From the NCBI GenBank assembly GCA_011390805.1, contig JAABRT010000002.1, forward strand, positions 124,547 through 163,133: DNA of 38,587 nucleotides, written 5' to 3'. The notes under the pieces are model-generated. The model saw only the letters and a program-made list of their open reading frames with translations, did not search any database and was not told the DNA's origin. Source of the stretch: Gemmatimonas sp. (GTDB lineage: Bacteria > Gemmatimonadota > Gemmatimonadetes > Gemmatimonadales > Gemmatimonadaceae). Shown in pieces: positions 1 to 8,083 of the stretch. Every line of letters starts with the position of its first letter. Within the stretch, counting starts at the first letter, position 1. The position numbers were made by a program, and so were the translations under genes.

Positions 1-342
1 GGTGGTGTGAACGTAGGGAGCAACAGAGTCTGGGTGTACGACGCAGGACTTGAGTTGGGCGGGCTCTCGAGCACAAAGTCGGGCATTGCGCCATTCATTC
101 TCGGTGGCATTGGCGGGATGACCAACGACATGCAGAACGCGCTCTTCTCCACCGCCAGCACGAACCTCATGTATGCAGCCGGGGTAGGTGTGGATATTGG
201 ATTCTCCCGGAATCTGGCGCTCCGTGTGCAGGCGAAGGACTATTTCGGCCGGTTTGATTCAGAGCAAGCCATTGGACTTGGCTCGCGGTCCAACCTGACG
301 CACAACTGGGCCCTGAGTGGTGGAGTAAAGCTTATTTTTTAG
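1..342 (+). CDS. Outer-membrane beta-barrel protein, C-terminal part (5' truncated by window)
   Basis: The frame is open from the first base of the window to a TAG at 340-342, so only the C-terminal ~113 residues are visible. They show alternating hydrophobic and polar stretches rich in Gly, Asn and aromatic residues (for example GVGVDIGFSRNLALRVQAKD) and end in Leu-Ile-Phe. A terminal Phe after an amphipathic strand is the usual BAM-recognition signal of outer-membrane barrels. The protein most likely belongs to the broad OmpA/OmpW-like eight-stranded barrel group, but the family cannot be fixed from this fragment. The GTG at position 7 is internal to the frame and is probably not the real start. 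The gene ends 9 bp before the next one on the same strand. Confidence 0.6.
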   Translation, partial: GGVNVGSNRVWVYDAGLELGGLSSTKSGIAPFILGGIGGMTNDMQNALFSTASTNLMYAAGVGVDIGFSRNLALRVQAKDYFGRFDSEQAIGLGSRSNLTHNWALSGGVKLIF

Positions 343-351
343 GACGGCCGC

Positions 352-2166
352 GTGGCGCGGCCTCCGGTTCGTGTCCTTTTTCGGGAAGCGCTCGTGCAAC
401 GCTCATTTTTCCGTGTCGCAAAGGCGACGATAGCTCTTGCCCTGGTCTGGCCGATGGCGGCGCATGCGCAGGCCACTGCCGGCGATTCGTCGCCGCCGCC
501 GCCCGTTGAATCGCCGTCGGATGCGACGGCGATCCTTACACGGGGGCGTAGCGCTGCCAGCACGGCCGCACGCGCGGCACAGGATGCCTTTGAGCGCAAT
601 CGTCGTGCGGGCCTTCGCTTTTACAACGGTGGCGCTGACGCATCGTGCGAAGTGCAAATCGGCACACTCTGCTACTGGAACAACAACGGAGACGTGCCGC
701 CGCCCGCCGAGCGGACCGATCTGATCATCGAACGCGATCGATTGCTCGAAACGCTCGCGGTAGCCGCGAAGGCCGATCCCACGGATGACTGGGTGGCCGG
801 CATGCGGGTGCGCTATGCCCTCGAACAGCAGAAGCCCGGTGTGGCGATTGAAGCGGCGCGCGAATGTGCCGGTACCGACTGGTGGTGCTCGTCGCTTACA
901 GGATTGGCTTTGCACGTATCGGATCGCCACGCCGATGCCAGTGCGGCGTTTGATGCGGCGTTGCGTACGATGCCCGATTCCGTGCGCTGTGAATGGACAG
1001 ACATCCGCCCCTGGTTGCCAACGTCGCAGCACGAGGCGTACGCCGCGAAAAGCTGCAGTGCACGTGCGCCGCAAAACCGCATGGTGCTCAAGCTGGCGCA
1101 GCCGCTGTGGTTGCTTCCGGCCAACGACGCGCGCAATGAACTGCTGTCGCGCCATGTGATTTCGGTGGTGCACGGACAGGGGCGCATTCCGTACGACATG
1201 GCGTTTGATGGATCCATTCCGGCTATCCAGGTGCGCTACGGTTGGCCCACAGCGTGGTCCATGCAAACCGCCGGCGCACTCGATCCCCGCCTGCCGAGCA
1301 TTATCGGACACGAGCCAACGCCAAGCTACGACTTCATGCCGTCTCGTGCGGCGCTCGACTCTCCCCTGACGGCGACCGCGGCAGACTGGGAGCCGGATCG
1401 TGATGATGCACGCATGCGTTATGCACCGCGCTTCGCCACAGGTTTTTCGTTGCTTCCTCACCAGATCGCACGATTCAAGCGTGGCGAGAATACCGTGGTC
1501 GCGGGCGCGTGGCGTCTGATGCGTGAACAGCGCATGGGTCCGGCGCCGTACAATGTGGGCTTATTCGTGGCCGATGATTCCGTGCGCATCACATCGCGTG
1601 AAGTGCTGGAAGACGCCCCTGCAAACGGCGCGGTGATCACTCCGTTAGGGTCATCGCCCGGTATCGTGTCGCTGGAAGTGCTGGCGCCCAGCGCCAAGCG
1701 CGCTGCCCGCGTCCGTACTGCCGTTCAACCGCTCCCCGCCGGTACGCGCGTGAGTGACATGCTGTTGCTGGCCGCCGGTGATGCCGGTGCAACGCCCTCG
1801 CTCGAGAGCGTCGCCACGCGCGCCTGGGGCAGCAATGACATTGAGCCCGGCCGGTCGTTCGGCTTGTACTGGGAAACGTATGTGCCGGTCTCGCCCGATG
1901 CGCCGTTGCAGGTAACGGTTCGCGCCACACGCACCAGCGCCAGCTTCCTGCAGCGCCTCGGAAACGCGCTGCGGTTGTCACGCGCCATGACACCGGTTGC
2001 GATCAGCTTCCGCGACGCGGGTCGGCCCGACGGTTTGCCGGGGCGTGCCGTACAGTTCACCTGGCCGGAAGTGCCGCCCGGCGAATATCAGTTAACGGTC
2101 ACGCTGCGAGGCGCCAACGCCGTTGACAGTACCTCGCAGCTGGTCACGGTGCGCGGGGAGCGTTAG
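352..2166 (+). CDS. Secreted protein of unknown function, weakly GWxTD-like
   Basis: A 604-residue protein if the GTG at 352 is used; AGGA lies 7 bp upstream of it. A second GTG at 394, preceded by GGGAA, would give a more compact signal peptide (basic FRVAK, hydrophobic core, cleavage near AHAQA), so the start is uncertain. The mature part begins with a Pro-rich linker (SSPPPPVESP), then a helical region that could hold TPR-like repeats. Near residues 293-303 comes VRYGWPTAWS, which recalls the GWxTD domain seen in secreted proteins of Acidobacteria and Gemmatimonadota. The C-terminal third looks like beta-sandwich domains. Four Cys occur in WWCSS, VRCEW, SCEVQ and LCYWN contexts, typical of an exported protein. 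No catalytic motif is recognised. Its stop codon overlaps that of the convergent downstream gene. Confidence 0.6.
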   Translation: MARPPVRVLFREALVQRSFFRVAKATIALALVWPMAAHAQATAGDSSPPPPVESPSDATAILTRGRSAASTAARAAQDAFERNRRAGLRFYNGGADASCEVQIGTLCYWNNNGDVPPPAERTDLIIERDRLLETLAVAAKADPTDDWVAGMRVRYALEQQKPGVAIEAARECAGTDWWCSSLTGLALHVSDRHADASAAFDAALRTMPDSVRCEWTDIRPWLPTSQHEAYAAKSCSARAPQNRMVLKLAQPLWLLPANDARNELLSRHVISVVHGQGRIPYDMAFDGSIPAIQVRYGWPTAWSMQTAGALDPRLPSIIGHEPTPSYDFMPSRAALDSPLTATAADWEPDRDDARMRYAPRFATGFSLLPHQIARFKRGENTVVAGAWRLMREQRMGPAPYNVGLFVADDSVRITSREVLEDAPANGAVITPLGSSPGIVSLEVLAPSAKRAARVRTAVQPLPAGTRVSDMLLLAAGDAGATPSLESVATRAWGSNDIEPGRSFGLYWETYVPVSPDAPLQVTVRATRTSASFLQRLGNALRLSRAMTPVAISFRDAGRPDGLPGRAVQFTWPEVPPGEYQLTVTLRGANAVDSTSQLVTVRGER

Positions 2167-2744
2167 CTCCCCGGCAAGCTGCCCATCGTACCGGCCAGTG
2201 TCAGAACAAAAAACACGGCCACCATGGCCCAGGTGACCGTTCGGTTCGTACCACCAACGCGACGCAACAGCTCGTTGCCGTCGCTCACTGACATGGGTTG
2301 CAAGTCGATGACACGAATCGCCGTGCGCCCACGGCGAAAGAGCAACCAGTTTGCCGTGCCGCCTGCAGCCAGTCTGGTGGAAAGCTGGATTGCCAGATTC
2401 ATGAGCAGCTGCTGACGGTTTTGCGGCTCAAAAATGTTGGCTGGCGTGAGCGCGGTTTCGGCCGGTACCAGCCATTGCAACAGCGCACCCGGCACAAAGA
2501 AAAACACCGCAAACCACAAATACATTTTGCGGTACAGAAACCAGAAAGGAGTCGCCAGCGCTGCGGCCCAGTTCCACGTGGGTTCAAACGCCGGATCGGA
2601 CAGGAAGCGCTTGAGCTTGTGCTGGTACACCGACTCCCACCGCGGACCGATAAACTCCCCGAGGCGCGACTCGAAGTCGCTGGCGGGGATGCCAGCCGGC
2701 GAGGAGTCTGGTGATGGTGTATTGCCCGGGGATTGATCAGCCAT
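2163..2744 (-). CDS. DUF2628 domain membrane protein
   Basis: A 193-residue protein starting at the ATG at 2744 (MADQSPGN), 5 bp after the stop of the agmatine deiminase gene, so it is probably the last gene of that operon. The N-terminus is a Pro/Ser-rich linker. Then comes the DUF2628 pattern: a KLKRFLSDP segment, NWAAALATPFWFLYRKMYLW, and a hydrophobic helix (FAVFFFVPGALLQWLV). A second membrane segment lies near the C-terminus (TWAMVAVFFVLTLAG). DUF2628 proteins are small inner-membrane proteins without an assigned activity, so no function is claimed. The stop codon overlaps the stop of the convergent gene at 352-2166 (shared TTAG). Confidence 0.75.
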   Translation of the reverse strand: MADQSPGNTPSPDSSPAGIPASDFESRLGEFIGPRWESVYQHKLKRFLSDPAFEPTWNWAAALATPFWFLYRKMYLWFAVFFFVPGALLQWLVPAETALTPANIFEPQNRQQLLMNLAIQLSTRLAAGGTANWLLFRRGRTAIRVIDLQPMSVSDGNELLRRVGGTNRTVTWAMVAVFFVLTLAGTMGSLPGS

Positions 2745-2749
2745 CGTAA

Positions 2750-3841
2750 TCAGAGTGCTCGTGCAGAAGGTTGTTGCTGCGTCAGGCAATGCAGCGTGCC
2801 GAGACCCCACACAAGATCAACGGCGTGAATGCCAACAACCTGACGCGTGGGAAAGAGCTCGGCGATGGTGTTGAGCGCTATCCGGTCGTTGGCATCGTTG
2901 AATGTTGGTACGAGTACAACGCTGTTGCCGATGTAGAAGTTTGCGTAACTCGCGGGCAATCGCTGATCGTCCATGATCACCGCGCGTGGGAACGGCAGCG
3001 TAACAACGCGCAACGGCTCGCCACGTGCGTCCCGCGCCCTTGAGAGACGTTGCAGATTGTCGAGCGAACGCGCGTGGTTCTCGTCTTCGGGATTTTCCTC
3101 GTGAGCGAGCACAACCACACCGGGTGCGACAAAGCGCGCGATGTCGTCTACGTGGCCGTGTGTGTCGTCGCCCACGCACCCTTCGCCAAGCCAGATGGTG
3201 TGGGTAATGCCCAGCGTATCGGCAAACACTTTTTCGTAATCGGCGCGTGTCAGTCCCGGATTGCGAACCTGTACGTCCGACAGCAGCCACTCTTCGGTCA
3301 CCAGCATGGTACCCAGTCCGTCGGTCTCAATACCTCCGCCTTCGAGCACGAGTGGCGCACCGGTATCAGGACGAACCGCATTCACGATCGGCAGTCCGCT
3401 CACCACGTGCACAAGATCGGGGATGCGCTGATCGTGGGCGAAGTTGTCGTACTTGGCCCACGCGTTGAAATCCCAGCGCATGAGTGATACGAGACCGATG
3501 GAATCGTGCACGGCCGTGGGACCGCTGTCACGCAACCAGACACGGTCAGTGGCCGCGATGTGCAGCCGGTACGTGTTGCGTGCCACGCCATGCATATCGA
3601 GGCACGCTTCAGCGTCTTCGCGTACCGTCTCGTCGTGACAGATGATTTCCACCTGCTCCGACACGGAGAGCGCGCGTACGATTTCAGCGTACACCCACGG
3701 AATGGGCTCAAACTTGCCGGGCCAATCGGGCTCGTGATGCGGCCACGCAATCCACGTCGCGTCGTGCGGCTCCCACTCAGCGGGCATGCGAAAGGGCCCG
3801 CGCGGCGAAGATCCGTCTACCTGCGCACTGTGTACGCTCAC
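2750..3841 (-). CDS. aguA: Agmatine deiminase (agmatine iminohydrolase)
   Basis: A 363-residue cytosolic enzyme of the peptidyl-arginine-deiminase fold that converts agmatine to N-carbamoylputrescine and ammonia. Diagnostic segments are MPAEWEPHDATWIAWPHH at about residues 19-36, DRVWLRDSGP (substrate-binding Asp), GGGIETDGLGTMLVTEE, the catalytic DDTHGHVDDIARF segment and the nucleophile in LHCLTQQQP (Cys at about 352). Length matches the family. The start overlaps the end of aguB by 4 bp, which implies translational coupling. The product of this enzyme is the substrate of its upstream neighbour. Arginine decarboxylase, the agmatine source, is not in the window. A general peptidylarginine deiminase is less likely because the bacterial AguA motifs are complete and aguB is adjacent. 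Confidence 0.93.
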   Translation of the reverse strand: MSVHSAQVDGSSPRGPFRMPAEWEPHDATWIAWPHHEPDWPGKFEPIPWVYAEIVRALSVSEQVEIICHDETVREDAEACLDMHGVARNTYRLHIAATDRVWLRDSGPTAVHDSIGLVSLMRWDFNAWAKYDNFAHDQRIPDLVHVVSGLPIVNAVRPDTGAPLVLEGGGIETDGLGTMLVTEEWLLSDVQVRNPGLTRADYEKVFADTLGITHTIWLGEGCVGDDTHGHVDDIARFVAPGVVVLAHEENPEDENHARSLDNLQRLSRARDARGEPLRVVTLPFPRAVIMDDQRLPASYANFYIGNSVVLVPTFNDANDRIALNTIAELFPTRQVVGIHAVDLVWGLGTLHCLTQQQPSARAL

Positions 3842-4761
3842 GTTCCCAGCCAGCGCTGCAGAATGGGTGCATAGGCGTCAATGCGACGATCACGCAGAAA
3901 CGGCCAGTTGCGTCGCGTGTCTTCAATCAATCCCAGGTCGCAGTTTGCCACGAGTACTTCGGGGTCGGTTCCCGCTTCGGCGAGATAGCGACCAAAGGGG
4001 TCGGCAATAAACGATTGACCGAAGAACTCGATGCCATCAGTTCCTGCCTCGGGTTCAAGTCCCACGCGATTCGGCGATGCAACAAACACACCGTTGGCAA
4101 TCGCGTGCGAACGCTGCATGGTGCGCCACGCTTCAACCTGTGCGGTGCCGAACTCGGACTTTTCCGCTGGATGCCAGCCAATGGCCGTGGGATAGAACAG
4201 AATCTCGGCGCCAAGCAGCGAGGTGATGCGTGCGGCTTCGGGATACCACTGATCCCAGCAAATCAGCACGCCGATATCTGCATACTTTGTGCGCCACATC
4301 CTGAAGCCGTTGATGCCCGGATGCGTGTGCGTGCGCTCGTCACCGGTCACGTCACCCGGAGCGAAGTAGTACTTCTCCTCAAAGAGCGGGTCGTGCGGAA
4401 TGTGCATTTTGCGATACGTACCAAGCAGCGTGCCGTCGGCGTCGATCACGCTCGCGGAGTTGCGGTACAATCCCGCAGCCTGTCGTTCGTAAAACGGCAC
4501 GACCAGCACCACCGCCAGCTCTGCGGCCAGTTTGCGCAGTACAGCGATCGTTTCGCCGGCAACCGGTTCGGCGAGATCAAAGCGATCGAGCTTGAGTGAC
4601 TTGCAGAAGTACGGCGCGTTGAAGAGCTCCTGCAGCGCGATGATCTGCGCGCCACGCGATGCGGCCTCGCGGATCTTCGTGACGGTGCGGTCAAGATTTG
4701 CCGCGCGATCGTCGCTGGCGGTCTCCTGAATCAGTCCAACGGCTACAGAACGACGTGACAT
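3838..4761 (-). CDS. aguB: N-carbamoylputrescine amidase
   Basis: A 307-residue nitrilase-superfamily enzyme that hydrolyses N-carbamoylputrescine to putrescine, CO2 and ammonia. The Glu-Lys-Cys triad is visible: Glu45 in LQELFNAPYF, Lys118 in TYRKMHIPHDP and Cys168 in GVLICWDQWYPE. The sequences around them (FEEKYYFAPGD, YPTAIGWHP) are those of the AguB subfamily rather than of beta-ureidopropionase. I chose the ATG at 4761 (MSRRSVAVGLIQ) because the conserved nitrilase start follows directly; a TTG at 4788 would add nine residues with no family support. It overlaps aguA by 4 bp. The pair gives the two-step agmatine-to-putrescine route used by plants and many bacteria. Confidence 0.93.
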   Translation of the reverse strand: MSRRSVAVGLIQETASDDRAANLDRTVTKIREAASRGAQIIALQELFNAPYFCKSLKLDRFDLAEPVAGETIAVLRKLAAELAVVLVVPFYERQAAGLYRNSASVIDADGTLLGTYRKMHIPHDPLFEEKYYFAPGDVTGDERTHTHPGINGFRMWRTKYADIGVLICWDQWYPEAARITSLLGAEILFYPTAIGWHPAEKSEFGTAQVEAWRTMQRSHAIANGVFVASPNRVGLEPEAGTDGIEFFGQSFIADPFGRYLAEAGTDPEVLVANCDLGLIEDTRRNWPFLRDRRIDAYAPILQRWLGT

Positions 4762-4857
4762 GGCGGTGTTGGCACAAGAAGTAGACAATGCGCGGTGCGC
4801 AGTGCGAAGTGTGAAAGCTCGCCAAAATGTCCGCCTGAGGGTAGTCGAAGGGTGTTT

Positions 4858-5709
4858 TCAACCCGTCACGGTGCGCGGAGCACGTTTGCGGGGAGCCGCA
4901 GCGGCAACTGCCGGCGTGTCGAGCAGCGGCGTGAGGTAGGCAAAGAGTACATGGCGCAGGTCGTCGAGAATCGGTTTGCGCTCGGATGCGATCACACGAT
5001 CACGTCGCGCCAGCAACGCCTGTCCGATTGTTGCAGACACTACGGCGGCACGCCGACGTTCGCGGGAGCTCAGTCGCGGGTTGCGCGCGGCGAAGAGGAT
5101 GTCGAGCCGGTCAACAATCGATTCGAAGAGTTGCGAGCGGATACGGTTGGGGGCGGCTCCTGTGCTGTCAATCGGTGCGTCGGCTGTCATGAACACGCGC
5201 CGGAAGGCGGGATTGCGATCGTGAAATGCAGCCAGAGGCCGTACGATGCGGTCAATCAGGCGATTGAGAGGCAAACCACGCGGGTCAGTGGCGAATGCAC
5301 GCTCGTGAATGCTGCGCAGCTCATCAGCAAAGCGCAGCGCGAGCGCGGCGACCACGGCGTCCCGATTGGGGAAAAACTGATACAGTGAACCCTTGGCTGT
5401 CTTCGCACGCTGCGCGATTGCCTCGGCGGTGGCAGCGTTCAGCCCGTGTTCGGCGATGACATCGGCGGCGGCATCGAGCAGCAGATCCACGCGTCGCTGT
5501 CCACGCGATTGCCGCGGCTGTCGGCGGTAGGTGTCAGGTGAGTCGTCTGTCTGATCGGCCGTAGTGCGTTCCGCAACGACTTTGGCGACGCGTTCTGCAG
5601 CGCTCTCGGTATCGCGCTCTGCTACCCGTTTCGGAGCGCGACTTGAAGCGCGACTTGAGGATGCCCCTTGGGCAGTGCGCTGTGTTGTGCGTGGCGAACG
5701 AGGCGGCAT
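4858..5709 (-). CDS. TetR/AcrR family transcriptional regulator with long N-terminal extension
   Basis: A 283-residue DNA-binding protein. The TetR helix-turn-helix domain begins only after about 75 residues: RVDLLLDAAADVIAEHGLNA, TAEAIAQRAKTAKGSLYQFF (recognition helix), then PNRDAVVAAL. The C-terminal all-helical half would hold a ligand pocket and dimer interface; its ligand cannot be read. The N-terminal extension is Arg/Ser/Thr/Ala-rich and low in complexity, with no Met or GTG codon closer to the domain, so the ATG at 5709 is the only reasonable standard start. The gene is collinear with glycerate kinase upstream (60-bp gap) and aguBA downstream (96-bp gap). Autoregulation or control of either neighbour is plausible but not shown. 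Confidence 0.85.
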   Translation of the reverse strand: MPPRSPRTTQRTAQGASSSRASSRAPKRVAERDTESAAERVAKVVAERTTADQTDDSPDTYRRQPRQSRGQRRVDLLLDAAADVIAEHGLNAATAEAIAQRAKTAKGSLYQFFPNRDAVVAALALRFADELRSIHERAFATDPRGLPLNRLIDRIVRPLAAFHDRNPAFRRVFMTADAPIDSTGAAPNRIRSQLFESIVDRLDILFAARNPRLSSRERRRAAVVSATIGQALLARRDRVIASERKPILDDLRHVLFAYLTPLLDTPAVAAAAPRKRAPRTVTG

Positions 5710-5769
5710 GACAGCGGGAAAGAGGCAGCGCAATGCGACGGTGCTGGCCGGTGCTGAACGGTGCGAGAC

Positions 5770-7194
5770 TTACGCCTCTGACGCATCCGTGAGCACAAGC
5801 ACGAGATCCATCACATTCGTGCCCGTGGGGCCGATGCGCAACAGGGCACCGGCGCTGTTGAGCGCGTGGTAGCTCTGCAGCAGACGCATGTCACGCTCCG
5901 GATCGCGACCGGCGCGATGCATTTGCAAGGGCGAAAACGCATCGACAATGGCCCCTGCCGCATCGGTGGGACCATCGCGGCCATCAGTGCCCGCGGCAAG
6001 AATACTGATGCGCCGGGCGTGTTTGTTTGAAAACGAAGCGTTGGCGAGTGCGAGCGATGCTGCCAGCGCCAAGGTCTGCATGCGGCCGCCGTGGGCTTCG
6101 GCATCGCCTTGGTCGGTATCCGCGTCATCGACAATGCGCTCCGCCATGTCCACCGTGGGTTCGCCGCCCCAGATGAGCAGTGATTGATCTGTCGACGCCG
6201 CCGCGAGCCGGAGTGCGATTTGTGCAATGCGAACACCGGCCTCCTCTGCATCACCCTGTAACGCCTCATCCGCCACAACGACGTTGCGCACTCCCAGTGT
6301 GATTGCGGCAGCTGCTGCGGCCTGCCGCGCATCGGCATTGCTGGCAATGACCTCGTAGGTCACCTTGGCAAACGCAGGGTGTGAAGGGGGAGCCGTGTGA
6401 ATGCGCACGCGGCCATCGCCGGAGAGGCCGAGTGCGCGTGCCAATGTCACGTCGAACTCGGAGCGCAAGCCATGTGCGTCGCAGAGCACGAGCAACTCTT
6501 CGTGCGAAAGCGGGTCGGCGGTGCAGGGCGCAGAACCAATCACCGCCGGATCGTCGCCAATCACATCGGAGATCGCCAGAACGTGAATATGTCGCACGGC
6601 ACGGGCGTGCAACGCGGTGGCCAAACGGCCGGCGCCCCAACGCAGCAGCCGTCGCCTGAGTGCGTTCATATCGTGAATGGCCATGCCATGCGCCATCATG
6701 CTCCACATCGCGTTCGCGATCTGCGATTGTGCATCGGCCGGATGACCAACCAGCGTCACCAGCTCAGCGCAGGGTGCCGCGCACAGTGATGTGGTACCGC
6801 CGGAGAGCAGCACCAGTACATCGTCACCGGCGTCCACCTGTGCGATGGCGTTGGCGATGGCATCAGCCGCGGCCAATGAGCCGATGTCCGGGAGCGGATG
6901 GTCACCAATCCGGACGGCAAGCGGCAGCGTGTCTGCGTCGGCAGGTTTGTGCGCGGCAACCACGATGCCGCCAGCGCATGTTACATTCGCCGCACTCAGC
7001 GCGTGCAACGCTCCACGCGCCATCTCCACGCTTGCCTTACCCAGCGCAAATACGTGTACCGGCGACGTAGCGCTTCGCTCGCTGAGCCAGGCAGCCGTGC
7101 GGTCGCGTGAGCGCGGAAACGGCGACACGCCCTCAATCGCTGCGTGGTGCAATGCAGCGAGCAGGGCGTGTGAAGAACCGGCAGGTGATGCCAA
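5770..7194 (-). CDS. Glycerate 2-kinase (DUF4147/MOFRL family)
   Basis: A 474-residue cytosolic kinase that phosphorylates D-glycerate, normally to 2-phosphoglycerate, feeding glycolysis from glycerate made in photorespiratory-like, serine or tartronate routes. The N-terminal DUF4147 domain shows HVFALGKASVEMARGAL, GDHPLPDIGSLAAADAI and the nucleotide-site loop VLVLLSGGTTSLC. The C-terminal MOFRL domain carries ISILAAGTDGRDGPTDAAGA and LLRIGPTGTNVMDLVLVL. These motifs distinguish class II (GckA/TtuD-type) kinases from GarK/GlxK. It starts 5 bp after the stop of the peroxiredoxin gene and is probably co-transcribed with it. The exact phosphorylation position is inferred from the family. Confidence 0.9.
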   Translation of the reverse strand: MASPAGSSHALLAALHHAAIEGVSPFPRSRDRTAAWLSERSATSPVHVFALGKASVEMARGALHALSAANVTCAGGIVVAAHKPADADTLPLAVRIGDHPLPDIGSLAAADAIANAIAQVDAGDDVLVLLSGGTTSLCAAPCAELVTLVGHPADAQSQIANAMWSMMAHGMAIHDMNALRRRLLRWGAGRLATALHARAVRHIHVLAISDVIGDDPAVIGSAPCTADPLSHEELLVLCDAHGLRSEFDVTLARALGLSGDGRVRIHTAPPSHPAFAKVTYEVIASNADARQAAAAAAITLGVRNVVVADEALQGDAEEAGVRIAQIALRLAAASTDQSLLIWGGEPTVDMAERIVDDADTDQGDAEAHGGRMQTLALAASLALANASFSNKHARRISILAAGTDGRDGPTDAAGAIVDAFSPLQMHRAGRDPERDMRLLQSYHALNSAGALLRIGPTGTNVMDLVLVLTDASEA

Positions 7195-7199
7195 CTGAC

Positions 7200-7763
7200 T
7201 CAGCGCGCAACCTTCTTGATGGCCGCGTCGAGATCGTCGTACGCATCCTGCGCCATGGCGCGGAAGTTCGTGGCGTACTCGATCTTGCCATCGGGGCCGA
7301 TCACGTACAGGTAGCGGCGGTGATAGCCCGCTTCAGTTGCTGCGTTGAAAAGTGCGCCAACCTTCTTGTCAGTGTCTGCGCCGAGCGCAAACTGGAAGCC
7401 GTCATCCTTGGCCCACGCTGTGAGATCGGCCGCGTTGTCGGTGCTCACACCAATCAGGCGAACCTTGGCGCCGTTGAGGAACATCGATTCGTACTTGTCG
7501 CGGTACGTGTGCATCTGCGCCGTGCATCCGCTGGTGCGTGCCTTGGGAAAGAAGGCAATGACTACAGTTTCGCCGCGATGCTCGGAGAGCGTAAACGGCT
7601 TTGCGGTCGGTCCGTCTTTGGTCACGGTGGTGAGCGTGAAATCGGGAGCCATGGCGCCAACGGCCAATGGCTGCGCCGGCGCGCTCTGCGCGGTGAGGGC
7701 GGGTGTGTATGCGGCGCACAGGGCGAATGCAGCGGCAGCAATCGAGAAACGGACAGCGGTCAT
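7200..7763 (-). CDS. Secreted AhpC/TSA (BCP/PrxQ-like) peroxiredoxin
   Basis: A 187-residue thiol peroxidase with a cleavable signal peptide (MTAVRFSIAAAAFALCAAY, cleavage near LTAQSAPA), so it should act in the periplasm. The thioredoxin-fold core starts at VGAMAPDFTLTTVTKDG. The peroxidatic cysteine is Cys80 in FFPKARTSGCTAQM, matching the PxxxTxxC peroxiredoxin signature, and GVSTDNAADLTAWAKD follows as in the BCP/PrxQ group. Cys80 is the only Cys of the mature chain, so it would work as a 1-Cys enzyme that needs an external thiol. GGAG lies about 9 bp upstream of the ATG at 7763. It is the first gene of the run leading into glycerate kinase. Confidence 0.88.
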   Translation of the reverse strand: MTAVRFSIAAAAFALCAAYTPALTAQSAPAQPLAVGAMAPDFTLTTVTKDGPTAKPFTLSEHRGETVVIAFFPKARTSGCTAQMHTYRDKYESMFLNGAKVRLIGVSTDNAADLTAWAKDDGFQFALGADTDKKVGALFNAATEAGYHRRYLYVIGPDGKIEYATNFRAMAQDAYDDLDAAIKKVAR

Positions 7764-8005
7764 GAAGGGAGCTCCAAAAAGGACAGGGGGATCTCAGGCG
7801 CACTCCGGCGCCCATTGGGCGGCCGATCCGGCGCTGATGAACTTACACACCGTACGCCTGCATGCGGTTCGCCTGTTCCGAACCTCGCCAATCTGCGCTC
7901 TGTATGTCCCCAGCGCGGGACAGTGCACGTCGCTCGCGGTGGACGCCGCATTGTGACGCCCGATACCAACACCCCTGATATGAGAGCGGTCGAGCCATCG
8001 GGGAG

Positions 8006-8022
8006 TTGGCACGCACTGTGCA
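8006..8022 (+). promoter_or_regulatory. Sigma-54 (RpoN) type promoter candidate
   Basis: The sequence TTGGCACGCACTGTGCA contains the GG (8008-8009) and GC (8020-8021) doublets with exactly 10 bp between them, as RpoN promoters require, and a perfect TTGGCAC -24 element. The -12 element is GTGC rather than TTGC. A transcript starting near 8033 would have a ~50-nt leader before the lipoprotein ATG at 8084. An upstream activator site is not identified. Confidence 0.4.
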
Positions 8023-8072
8023 CAGGTAAGCCTCATCGGAGTTCGTCTCGAGCGCCGAGGTGATCATTCTCT

Positions 8073-8078
8073 GGAGGT
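8073..8078 (+). promoter_or_regulatory. Strong ribosome binding site deciding the lipoprotein start
   Basis: GGAGGT sits 5 bp before the ATG at 8084 and supports that codon over the upstream in-frame ATT/ATG codons near 8060. Confidence 0.7.
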
Positions 8079-8083
8079 GCGTG

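Larger units (their letters stand above)
7764..8083. other. Intergenic region between divergent genes
   Basis: A 320-bp stretch between the peroxiredoxin (minus) and the glycine-zipper lipoprotein (plus). It holds the GGAG ribosome site of the peroxiredoxin near 7772 and, on the right, a sigma-54-like promoter and a GGAGGT site for the lipoprotein. No conserved small gene is seen; the open frames across it are antisense continuations without protein-like character. Confidence 0.5.

Noticed and set aside
403..1461. 352-residue open frame antisense to the secreted protein
   Set aside because: His/Arg/Cys-rich composition with no motif; the plus-strand gene has a signal peptide and sensible composition.
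7107..8063. 318-residue plus-strand open frame over the peroxiredoxin
   Set aside because: Antisense to a clear peroxiredoxin with an intact PxxxTxxC motif.
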